Of a DNA stretch of 64,000 nucleotides, positions 1 through 10,500 are shown in pieces (within the stretch, counting starts at the first letter, position 1; each line of letters opens with the position of its first letter). The DNA comes from Areca catechu (lineage: Eukaryota > Streptophyta > Magnoliopsida > Arecales > Arecaceae): positions 130,554,112 to 130,618,111 of the forward strand of contig CM038047.1 in the NCBI GenBank assembly GCA_021397845.1. The letters run 5' to 3'. The position numbers and the translations under genes are program-made. The notes below the pieces were generated by a model. It was given only the letters and a program-made list of their open reading frames with translations, made no database searches and was not told where the DNA came from.

Positions 1-1742
1 TTCGGACTTCAGAATTGCCTCTTCGGCCCTCCTGGCAGCCTCCTCCACTGCCTTGGTCAAACTCTCTATCTTCTCTTGATTCTCCCTGGCAGCTTGCTCC
101 AAGGAGTCAATTTGTTTTCTGCTTTTCCTACACCTTGCCCCTTGCTCTGCTATTGTCAGATGGGCACTCTTTAATTCATCCTTCAGTTCATGAACCTCGT
201 CGTTCACCCGGACAAGGCGGTCCTCCATAGACTGCCTCAACTCTTCGGCTACTTCTTTTGCAGCCCTGGCAATATGGAGCTCCTCCTTGAGGCCATGGAT
301 GAGGCTGTCAACATTTCACAGGCCCTCCTCCATAAAATTAAGGTCGTAGACCAATTGCATCAAAAATATGGAGTCATGGATCAAACAATTTTCAAAACAA
401 AGGATACGGCAAGGACCATACATGTTGTAGGGCAGAAAAGGCAGAATCGGATATCCTAGGAAGGTTCCGATTTCGAAGAACTGCCAAGTCATGAGGCAGT
501 GGCATGCTCTTCAGTGCCTGCCTAGCTACAGTAGGGACCAGTAGTCCCCCCATAGGTGAAAGCTTCGAAGAATTCGCCGAATGGCTTCTAGCTGGGGAAG
601 CCCCGCGAGCGAACTCTCCCTCGACTTGCCGCGTTTTGCCCCTATCAACTGCAGGGGGCAAAACGGTGGCACGTCCGCTGCCTGAGGCAGACTCCCCATT
701 GTGCGGACCAGGGAAGTAGCCGCCGGTGGAGTTTCGACTGAACAAGGCCTCGACGGGACCCCTTCCGCGGGTGCTGCATCTTCCCCTGAGGTTCCTCGAG
801 AAGACGAAGTGCTCCGGTCCCCCTCAGGACCGTCCCTTCGAGCCTTCTTCCGAACCTCCGACCTTATGAGAGGGGCTTGCGCTACCCTCTTCTCAGAAGT
901 CTGACGGAGCCAGCTCACACCGGGCTTCATTCCGCCACCTACAAGTAGAAGAGTTTGTTTCAGTCGCTGAGCCACAGCAAAACCAAGGGAAAGGAAGCAG
1001 AAATTTCTGTCACTATACCTAATGCAGAGAATTTGCTAATCCCCACAAGATGGAGATTTCTCTCCTCCAATAACTCCCGGATAGGGGCAACTTCCGAATC
1101 AATCAAAAGATCGTAATCTGATTGATCAGCCGCCAAGACCTTCTTCCCATCATTGGCGGTTAAACGAGGCTTCTTCCAAACAGTGTCGAAGCCCCATGGA
1201 TCAAAGGACAGTACGAACACGAAAACAGGCTTCCACCCGTGGATGGTGCTGGGCATGTCCTTGATAACCTTACGGCCCGGTCGAAGGCCGATCACCCACC
1301 ATCCGTTGCTATGGAAGTCCCTCTTGAGTACAAAAAGGGCTGTGAATAAATTGGTCCTAGGTTCTATGTTTGCAATGCTGCACAGGACCAGAAATCCGCA
1401 GATGTTCCAGATGTTCTTCGGGATCAACTGTGTTAGCACCACTTGGAACAGACAGAAGATTTTGATGAAGAAAGGGTGCAGGGGAAATCGAAGGCCAGCC
1501 TTCAGATGATCTTCGTACATGGCTAGGCACCTGGGGGAAGGTTTGTTTACCTATTCCTCGAGTGTGGGAAGGACAAAAGGGAACCCCTCGGGGGAGCGAT
1601 AGCGTTCCCGAAGAAGGGCCATCTTCCCCTGAGAAACCGAACTAGGGATCGACTTCGGACCTACTACGTCGCCGGCCCCCGAGGGCCCTACTTGTTCCCC
1701 TTGACTTTCTATAATTTCTTCCATGATAAAAGAATAAAACAA
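1..1742 (-). pseudogene. antisense extra ORF of Tat element (putative gypsy-type transposon domain plus coiled coil)
   Basis: Read on the minus strand, the frame opens at 1742 (alternative Met at 1724), meets one stop (TAG, 1549-1551), and continues through the segment MYEDHLKAGLRFPLHPFF (from 1520). That segment is the signature of the family annotated as putative gypsy type transposon (PF04195-like). An intron is evident at 939-1018: donor GTATAG, acceptor TTGTAG. Splicing keeps the frame and removes the stop that otherwise ends the first exon. Exon 2 is Ser/Arg/Pro-rich, meets a TAG near 526, and the same frame resumes at about 360 as a heptad-like coiled coil rich in Glu, Lys and Arg that runs off the window edge. 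The function is unknown. The disrupting stops make this copy non-functional. It is the counterpart of the antisense gene at 15.6-16.6 kb. Confidence 0.65.
939..1018 (-). other. predicted spliceosomal intron in the antisense ORF
   Basis: On the minus strand the 80-nt segment begins GTATAGTGAC and ends CTACTTGTAG. Removing it joins two open stretches in the same frame (phase 1) and skips the stop codon found when the first stretch is read through. The 5' part of the second stretch lacks domain similarity unless spliced. Confidence 0.55.
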
Positions 1743-2253
1743 ATAGGCAGAAGGAAGATTCTACCTATGGAATAGACTGGTAGTCCAGAACAAGGAAAGC
1801 TGAGCGAAGAATGAGGTGAGGTTGAAGAAGCTTCTTTAGCTAGACCTCATCCCTTTCCTAAGAGGAAACCAGAGGTCTCTGAAATCCCACCAGGTTGATT
1901 TGACCAAAGGTTATCCAAGGAGGTAACCCACCTTCAACTAACCGCCAGGATTGAGCGCATCCATCATCCAATGGACAGGGGGAAGCTGCCACAACCATCC
2001 AAATCTCAATCGAAAGATTGGTTGAACCATCACGCAACAGAAAAAAGGGAGATGGTCCTAGGGCCGCCGCTCTTTCCTTCTCCCCCAACCAGGGAGTGAC
2101 AGCTGTCCACCACCTGATTCCCAAATCACCAAGCAGTCATGAAGGGCAGTCCAATCAGAGATCCTGTAATCATCCACTACACTATTCCTTGGGAGGAAAA
2201 CGACAAAGCATTAGTACTCTCACTTCTCGAGGCAATCCTTCGCTTCGAATACT

Positions 2254-2269
2254 GAGAGTAGGGGGCAAC
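2254..2269 (+). other. polypurine tract of the Tat element
   Basis: GAGAGTAGGGGGCAAC lies immediately before the TGTTGGG that opens the LTR. This is the expected position of the plus-strand primer for reverse transcription. It fixes the element's orientation as + and identifies the adjoining repeat as the 3' LTR. Confidence 0.75.
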
Positions 2270-2808
2270 TGTTGGGATATCCTGGTCCAGGTATGAACTG
2301 AACACCAGTTCGGCTAGCCGAAGACCTCTTCTACGGACCACTGACTTCGGACCAGGAAAGGACATGCCAACTACAGGCAACCTAAGGCTTTTTATCGGTC
2401 TACGACATCCGAAGGCCAGATCTTCAGATAATGTCTTCGGCCATAACCGAAGACCAGGCTTCTCATCGACTTCCGAAGACACGCTCTTCGGTCCTTGCCG
2501 AAGACACGATCTCCGGTCCTGGGTAAACACCAAGTCTTCGACCCACGTAGAGGACGAAATCTCTGACCGAGAATCTCCATAAACAGGGAAAATCTGAAGA
2601 TGGGACCAAAATCTGGCCCAGATAGGCAATAGTAACCAACGGTTACTATCGTCAATCTCCATGCCACCATCATGGCGCGCAACTTCAGCTGCCACGCCTC
2701 CGGTCTGGCCGAAATCGCTCAATGATAACCCACGTTCGCCAATCATGGGGAGAAATTAACTCTCCGTAATCGCCGGGAGAAGAGTGGGGCCGCAGGCCGG
2801 AGGCCTCC

Positions 2809-2817
2809 TTTTAAATA
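2809..2817 (+). promoter_or_regulatory. TATA-like box of the LTR promoter
   Basis: TTTTAAATA lies after a GC-rich stretch and before the repeated R/U5-like block. Position and orientation fit the LTR's own core promoter, which would transcribe rightward toward p24. Activity is not shown by sequence. Confidence 0.5.
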
Positions 2818-2867
2818 GCGGTAAGAGAAATTGCTCGAGGAGGTACGCACACATACATACACTCACG

Positions 2868-3018
2868 CTTACTCTAAATTAAAAGGATCTTTCCCTCTGC
2901 TCCTCGAGAATCTTTTCCATTCTGTGGCTGGGATCCGTCTCGACTTACTCTAAATTAAAAGGATCTTTCCCTCTGCTCCTCGAGAATCTTTTCTATTATG
3001 TAGCTGGGATCCGTCTCT
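2868..3018 (+). repeat. 76-bp tandem duplication inside the LTR
   Basis: The block from CTTACTCTAAATTAAAAGG to GGGATCCGTCTCGA occurs twice in a row with a 76-bp period and only a few differences. It lies just downstream of the LTR TATA box, so it would duplicate part of the R/U5 region. Confidence 0.85.
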
Positions 3019-3143
3019 GACTTAGACATCGAAATATCCCCGTCAAAATAACTCTGGCAAAAAATCTATTTTACAGATAAATCAAAAAATAATCTTGTAA
3101 TATACTAACTTCGATCGATCAATACCAGGACTCCGTGCCAACA

Positions 3144-4331
3144 CCATCCCATATAGTATTTTATGGCCTCGTATGATTTTTTTGTTCCCAGCATGATCTC
3201 CAGCAGCAATTTTTTACTAAAGAACGTCGAGCGCACTACAAATGTTAGACCGCTTCTTTCCGCGGGTCGGATCACCTGCTACCAGGGCCCACGGCACCCA
3301 AATTCTTATCTCTCTCTCTTGTTTTTTTTTTTTTTTTCCGCTGTGGTTTTAGGACGAGGGAGGTACGGATCAAGCCATCGTCAATTCGGCGCAACCGATC
3401 ACGAGGCAAGTCCGCTCGCTCCCCCTCTCTCGGTCTCGCCAATGGTCCTATTAATTTTTCCCGTTTTCCGTTTCATTTCTTTTCGATTTGATTTTGGTGA
3501 AGCGATCGGAAAATTTCCCACCTTCCCTTTTCATTCCTCGAACGCGTAGTTGATTTCTTTTTCATGTTTAAATTGCAGAATCTCTTCTTCATCTTTCGAT
3601 GAAATTATAGTCTATAATCTGAAATACATGATTCTTGTGCGCGTGCGCGTGTGGCTTTTTTTATTTTTTCAAATTTTAATATCTGAAGCTAACGTGTTCT
3701 TTATGATTCCCCTTATGTGGTTTCCTACTCAGTCTCAATCCTTTTCAGAAATGGGATTCAGATAGAGAACTCATGTTGTTTAGCATGTATAGTTTCGGAT
3801 TAATCATTTTAATGGGTAAATCTTTAGCTCGCAAAATCTATTTTCATGATTCGCTGTTTTATTTTCTTTCCTTTTTTCTGGCTGTGAAGAAATCCGTTTA
3901 GCCTTTTTGTAGATCAGTTCTGTTCGACCTCTAATCTCATGGAATTCCTTTTGGTCAGTCTGAAAATCTATCAATATTTGAATCACCTGACACGCATGCA
4001 AGTCTCCACCATCATCCAATCAACGGAATTTGGAATTTCCCCCCTACTTCTCTTTCTCCCTCTTCTTTCACCCTCATCTCCACAGTAAGGATTGCATCAT
4101 GGTATTTGTGGATTTAGTAAATGGTGAAAACGTGCCTTTGTTTATGGATCCATGTATAGACTTCAACTTTTTCTTCTTCATCGTTTATGAGAAAGATTTC
4201 TTCCTTGCATGAAGGGCTTCATATGGATTTAGGGTTTCATTTCTGTTATTTATTTCGGCTGATTTCTTGATTTGGCAACATTGGTGTGTTTGGATTATCT
4301 GTTTCATGGTTTTGCTTGTTCATGTATACAG
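3144..4331 (+). promoter_or_regulatory. promoter and 5' leader of the p24 gene, probably with a leader intron
   Basis: The stretch between the LTR and the p24 ATG has no TE signature. A CT-rich block (TCTCTCTCTCTTG plus a T run, about 3309-3337) resembles plant initiator or Y-patch sequence. A GC-rich, likely transcribed part follows (about 3340-3440). The bases immediately before the ATG read ...TGTATACAG, a clean 3' splice site, so the coding start most likely opens a new exon and the leader is spliced. A candidate donor is GAG|GCAAGT at 3406 (GC-AG type); a GT alternative is GAG|GTACGG at 3363. No TATA box is obvious. Confidence 0.5.
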
Positions 4332-4541
4332 ATGGAGGGGTTCTTATCGAGACTCGTGATTTGTGTAGTCTCCGGCCTTCTGCTGCTGTCTCAACCAACT
4401 TTCGGGATTAGGTTTGTGATAGATAGGGAAGAATGCTTTACTCATTCAGTTCAGTATGAAGGGGATACAATTCATGCATCCTTTGTCGTGATTAAATATG
4501 ACACTCCATGGCATTATAGTGATGATGGAGTGGATCTTGTG
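4332..4541 (+). CDS. p24beta2: p24 coding exon 1 (residues 1-70)
   Basis: It runs from ATG to the codon GTG, followed by the donor GTATGT. It encodes the signal peptide and the first half of the GOLD domain, with C35 in IDREECF. An upstream in-frame extension exists but begins before the CAG acceptor and lacks an ATG, so this Met is the start. Confidence 0.92.
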
Positions 4542-7500
4542 GTATGTTCGAACCATTTTTTAGATGTGAATATGATATTTCTATATTTTTTTGGTTATAT
4601 TGTAATTTATGCCTGTATGGATGTGCAGGCTTTGTACTATTTCTAGACTTTCTATGTGATGCATATAGCTATTGTTATAGTAGGGATAGGTTGATCGAAG
4701 ATTTTTCTTTTTTTAATCATTTTAAAAATATTTTTATCTAGCTATTGGAGGAAATGAAAGCATGAAGGCCTTGACTCGATCATACATCTAAATGTGGATT
4801 TTCATCTGTTGTAATACAGTTTCAAAGTTTGATTTTGATTGAATTTTCTTGTAGCCATAATTTTGTAACAACTTCCTTTTTTTCTTGACAATATCTCAAA
4901 GCATGCAGTTCATAATACTCCTTCACCTTTCCTTTTGTCTTAAACTCGACAAGAATAAACTAGAACAATAAATTCTAGCTCATTTCACCTTCCCTTGTTC
5001 TTTGACCTAAATCTATGTTATGGCCAAGACAAATTTCTCAGTTGTTATAACATCTTATTCTCCATAAACTAGCTGGGCATGGCATACAAAACCTATAGTC
5101 TTGTATCTATATTGCAGATTTAGAACGTTATGTTTTGCATGTGTAGGATAGCCTTCCAAAAAAGGGGGATCTATAGGGTGTAGGGATGCAAAGTTTAGGA
5201 TCAAATTGAGACATATATTTGCTGGTAAATTGGGTCCAGACCTGATTTTCAGTCAAAATTGAACTACAAAGATCGAAATTTCAATGCAAAGTTGATGGTC
5301 GATATGATGCTGAACTTAAATAACTTAGATCTAGGGTTCAATGCGGGAAAAGAAAGGATTTGGTGTTGAAGACTGAATCTAATGGCTTGCTGTACATTCA
5401 GATTGGACCCGGTTTTCCTATCAACTAAACTAACTATGTTAGATTTCTAAAAGAAAAAGGAATTCATTGAACAGAATCCAGCCTTTTGTTTTTAGAGATA
5501 AATTGCTGTCTAAGAGTACATGATTAGGGATTAGAATGACTATTTTATTGTAGATTTGTGCAATAGAAATTAAAGTTTGATGAAAACTTGGTAACGAAGT
5601 AGAAATGGAATTTGGATTTAGTGCTTCACAAGGAAGCAAAAAAGAAAAGAACAAAGTCTGATCTAGAAAACAAAAGAAATTAAGAAGAAAATGCAAAAAC
5701 TGTAAGAAAAATTTAATGGACAGGGATGATGGAACCAGGGTCACCCGAGGGGTATGTGAGGGAATATTTTGTATCAACAGGACATTTGAGGATTTGAGGA
5801 TATCTATTCCTGTTATGCTAATCAACCTTCCATTTATGAAGAGCATCATCAGTTTCCTTGCCATTATGATTATATGATGTGATGTTTGGACTAACCCTAG
5901 GGAACTTAAATATGCAATGCCATGCACAAACAATGAAATAATGAACTCTATTGTGATGCAAAGCCTAAACACAATGTGGTATGATGGCAAACTAATTTTT
6001 TGAAAATTTAAATCCAAAACTAATGTCCTTAAAAAATGAATTGGGAACTATCCTAAATGGAGACTATGGATGCAAAGGATGGAAGATGAAAAGTTTGTTG
6101 AAAAAATGTTAGTTGACAGTACGCAAATCAAAGCAACAAAAAATTTGAAAAGCAAATTGTCGGTGTTCACCAAAGGAAATTTGAGGGTTCATGATTATCA
6201 AATTTGTTTGTGCAGTTTATTTCAAGTGCATTTTGCTTCGACATAGATCTACTGCATCCCCCACTTTGGTGGTTTGTACGCAACTGTCAAATGAATTACA
6301 ACTTTCCCATGTTGATGTTATATAATGCAATGTTCTAGCATGCCCTCTAGAAATCAATTTTGATGGTGTTTTACATATGATGTTGAATGAAGGATCAATC
6401 TCATTATATCATGCATAGCAAATCTGACATTTGACTAACTCAAGGAGATCAATTAGGTCACAAATTGGTGGTTTATGGTTTGTTTATAGAGCTGAATTTC
6501 TAGAATTTGACAACTAAGAGAACGAACTATGGTTCCAGAAAAGGAAAAGTGGTTCAACGGATTAGAATACTTGATTGACCCATTTGGTGGCTGTTTGCAG
6601 CCAGGTCGGTTCTCTGTCATGGCTAGTTTGAACATCTGTTATGGTTGCTATATTTTCATCTCCTTTTCTCTGTTTATTTTCTTTCATCTCCTTGGAACTG
6701 CGTATCCCACATCACAGCATCTCAAACCAAATCAACTCTCCTGGCTTGACAAACTTCACCTCTGGCTCTGGCAAACAAGGCCAATGTTATCTCTCAAGCA
6801 ACGTATCCCACATCACAGCATCTCAAACCAAATCAACTCTCCTGGCTTGACAAACTTCACCTCTGGCTCTGGCAAACAAGGCCAATTTTATCTCTCAAGC
6901 AACTCCATATTAAGCTTTTGTAATTTGTTGACAATGGTCCATTTGCTATCTAAAGTTGGGTATCCTTTCCACTTAACCAAATATTTTTGAAATCCACCAG
7001 TGCTAGTATAAACTATCTGATTGTCAATTATGTCCTGAATGTTATAAAATTTCTTCTTTCTCACTGGGGGATGAGGGTGGATGGAAGGCTGTGGGTGTCC
7101 ATAAATGAGATTCAGTTGAGATGCAGAAGGTGGATGGAATTTGCATTTACAAGAAAAGCTCAGAGAGACTTCCAAGTGTTCGGATTGATATTGACAACCT
7201 TGCATCATGACAGGAGCTTCACAAGCACCATTGGAGCCTAGACAAAGTCATCAAGACTTTGTTTGATTGACTATATTACTTAGTTTTATTTTTGGTCCTT
7301 GTTTAGATTTTTGGTGAAAATAATTGAAGTGAATAATTTGGTCATATGTTGAATTGTGAAGCAAAAGGATACTTTAGATGTTCAAAATGTGTTGGTTACC
7401 TATTTATGGCACCATGACATGAGCATTAATGATACAGTGTACCCTACTATTTAAGGACTGCCTTTTGGGATTTTCTATAATGCTATTATATGATAGTTTT

Positions 7501-10500
7501 TTGATGATGTCTGAATATGGGTGTGAGGCTTAGGGAGTGATTCTCAATCTACTAGTGTGAAATTGGTAGGTTTTCATCTTATTTTGTTCATTTATTTGCT
7601 ATTTCCTTGCTTCCTCTTCTCTTTGTTTGTTATCCACCGTGCAACCACATGTACAACATCTTAGCCATCATTTCTGTCTAAGGAAAGTAGCAGTAGCGGA
7701 CATAGAACTGGCATCAATAAATAACAAATTTAGCTGTAAACCACCACCAAAAGGGCCGGTCTAGTTTTTTAATCTACTGAACCACTTTTTACTTTTTCTG
7801 GAATCATAGCAGTCTCTTCTTTGAGCTGTTAAAACTCTTAGAAATTCAGCCACATAAGCAAACCCTAGTCCACCATATTGTGATATGTTTGATCTCCTCG
7901 AGTTCCTCAATTTCATATATCACATACTAGAAATCAATTTATAGGGGATGTTTAGTGATGTGGCAGGATCGCTGATGTGGAGCCCATGTCAGACCCAGTT
8001 AGATGCCATGTCGGAAGAATCTGCCATGTCGGACATCCTTCTTTGGGCTCCTTCGCCAGGTGGCTCCCTCGAAGTCGAGACGTCCTGGCCGAAGTCGAGC
8101 TTCTGCTCTCTTCAGATTTCTTCGCCAGGTGACTCCCTCGAGGTCGAGATGCCCTAGCCGAAGTCGAGCTCATGCTCCCTTCGGACTCCTTCGCTAGGTG
8201 GCTCTCTCGAGATCGAGATGCCCTGGCCGAAGTCGAGCTCCTGCTCCTTTTGGGCTCCTTCGCCAGGTGGCTCCCTCGAGGTTGAGACGCCTTGGCCGGA
8301 GTCGAGCTCTTGCTCTCTTCGAACTCTTCCAGGTGGCTCCCTCGAGGTCGAGACGTTCTGGCCGAAGCCAAGCTCCTGCTCTCTTTCGACTCCTTCGCCA
8401 GGTGGCTCCCTCGAGGTTGAGATGGCCTCGCCAAAGCGGAGCTCCTGCCCTCTTCGAACTTCTTCGCTACGTGGCTCCCTCGAGGTCTCCCTCGAGGTCG
8501 AGACGTCCGAAGTTGAGTTCCTGCCCTCTTCGGACTCCTTCGCCAGGTGGCTCCCTCGAGGTCGAGTCCACCCCGTCCGAAATCGAGCTCCTTCCTGAAC
8601 CTACACCACTTCGGATGAGGAGACGTCGCCGCCTTCCTTGAACGACGGTGAGCCATCCAAGGACCACGGAGGGGCGCCCACCGGGCCACAATAATTGCCC
8701 CTGCTACAACTTACATCGAAAAGGAAGGGGTCCCCCGATCGAGGCGCCGCGCTCCCGACCGCCGTCTGTGCCACCCAAAATAGGAAATCATTCCGGGAGA
8801 TTCAAATCCAGGGAGTGGCTACCCCCCGATCGAGGCTCTGCCAGGTTTCCCGAAGTGGAGCGTCCAGAGGGAGGGCCAGAGCGCACGGTGTAGTTCCCTA
8901 TCACGAATGGGGAAAGGCACCTCGCGCACGGCACGGAGCGCTGCCGCACGTTGACCTTCCAGTGCTTGCAAAGGAGGGGAGGATCCCGAGGTAGGCGGCG
9001 TGCAGCCATCTTGGCTTAAAAGAGTTCTCCAAGGTTCCAAGAAAGAAAAAAGTAACAAACAAATGGGGAAGGAGGGCGGCATACAGGAGAGCGATTGAGA
9101 GGCCAAGTACTCTAGGCTACCGGAGACTCACCAGAAGGGTCTCGACGGACACAGCCATCCAGCTCAAATACTCCTCTGTTGCCACTACCCCCGCTTTACT
9201 CTCAACCCATTCACACTCTCTAAGCACATAATCTTCTCCTCCTAGAGTGGAGTCCATCCACGAGGCTCGACCAGGAGGATCTGTTTTCCTGGATTGTCAT
9301 TGACTTGAGTGTCGGAGTGCCCTCGCCGGGATTCCCGGTCCGAATCTCCTCTGTTTTGTAGGTTTGGGCGCGCGAGCAAGTTCTCAAGCGACGAGGGTGG
9401 AGTCCGAGGTCGTCTCTAGCTACAGGTCATGGCAATCGGGCGGCAACAGATTGGCACGCCAAGAAGGGGGGCAGGACATACTTTGATCCAAGCCAATCCC
9501 CTTACGAGCAACCCCACCAGGAGCATGGTGATGACCCGTGCGCGGGAGGTCTCCACTAGCCGTGCAGGAGATCCCCCTTCCCATGGGAGCCCGCACAGTC
9601 CAGAGAGGGAGCTCTCCGCTCCACCGCAACTGCCTCCATCGGACGTCCAGCTGGCCGCACTCGCCTAGCAAATGCAGCTTCTGACTGCAACGGTGCACCA
9701 GTTGCAGCATCAGCACCGATCCTTGGTCACCCACCAATGGCTAGGGACTTCTACGGCCCAAGCCGCCGCATCTTGCGATAGCCTGCGGTTTTTTTAAGGA
9801 AGGCCTTCGTTGCCACGAGCCACGATAGGTCCATGGGGAAGCCACTGGACCCCGGCGAAGAGACAGTGGACCGGATCAGCCAACCGGGAGAGCTGGTCCC
9901 CGACCCTTGAGCAGGCTGCTGTCAAGCACCGTCGAGGTCACAGAGGCAAGGCCCCTCGTCGCGACCCCCCTCAGCTGCCACCTTCACCTCCTCCGTTGGC
10001 CTCAGTAGATGGCTCCACCGACGAGGCCATCAGGCGCATGGCAGAAAGGCGCATGGAGGAACAGGAGTGCAAGCTGGCGGAGCTATCTCGCCAGTTTGCA
10101 AATTTGTAGGGCTCCACCTGTGAGCCTGCGGGCTACGACGCCCGTCCCCCTCTTCCGAGAGATCCAAGAGGAATCGATCCCGAGTCGGTTCCGCATGCCG
10201 CAGGTGGATCCTTACGGCGGGACCATCGACCCTCTGGACCATCTTGAGAGCTACAAGGCCCTCATGAGAGTCTAAGGGGCGACCGACGCCCTCCTCTATA
10301 TTGCTTTTCCAGCCACCCTCCGGAAGGTTGCTTGAGTCTAGTTTACTCGCCTCGAGCATGAAAGCATCGGTTCATTTGCTCAACTAGAGAGGAAGTTCGT
10401 GGCTCACTTTAACGCTTGTCGGAAAGTGCCACGAGAGGCGGACAGCCTTTTCTCCATCAGACAACAAGATCACAAACTTTTACGGGACTATGTGGCTCGC

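Larger units (their letters stand above)
1..3143 (+). mobile_element. 3' part of a Tat-lineage Ty3/gypsy retrotransposon
   Basis: The right-hand boundary is a complete LTR (2270-3143, TGTTGG...CCAACA) directly preceded by a polypurine tract, so the element reads on the + strand and its pol region lies left of the window. The visible internal part (1-2253) contains no pol. It carries an antisense gene with a plant gypsy-type-transposon domain and a coiled-coil tail. Extra ORFs between pol and the 3' LTR, often antisense, are a known trait of the Tat lineage, which is why I place it there. 1743-2253, between the antisense gene and the polypurine tract, is non-coding; it may hold the promoter of the antisense gene, but I see no clear box. 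The target-site duplication cannot be tested because the 5' end is missing. Confidence 0.75.
2270..3143 (+). repeat. 3' LTR of Tat-lineage element, upstream of the p24 gene
   Basis: The repeat starts TGTTGGGATATCC and ends GTGCCAACA, giving the TG...CA ends and short inverted repeat (TGTTGG/CCAACA) typical of LTRs. The first part (about 2300-2600) is rich in short CTTCGG/CCGAAG repeats. A TATA-like box lies at 2809-2817 and a 76-bp tandem duplication at 2868-3018. It reads in the same direction as the p24 gene and ends 1188 bp before its ATG. Confidence 0.75.

Noticed and set aside
392..745. 117-residue minus-strand ORF overlapping the antisense Tat gene
   Set aside because: It is in a different frame from the domain-bearing exons; it may include a shifted piece of the gene but is not separate.
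5439..6017. 192-residue minus-strand ORF in p24 intron 1
   Set aside because: Composition is that of AT-rich DNA (Leu, Ile, Phe, Ser), no recognisable domain, and no supporting element structure.
7952..8689. 245-residue minus-strand ORF rich in Ser/Arg (RPRGSHLAKE repeats)
   Set aside because: It is the translation of the 69-bp minisatellite, whose period is a multiple of three; overlapping frames on the + strand are equally open.
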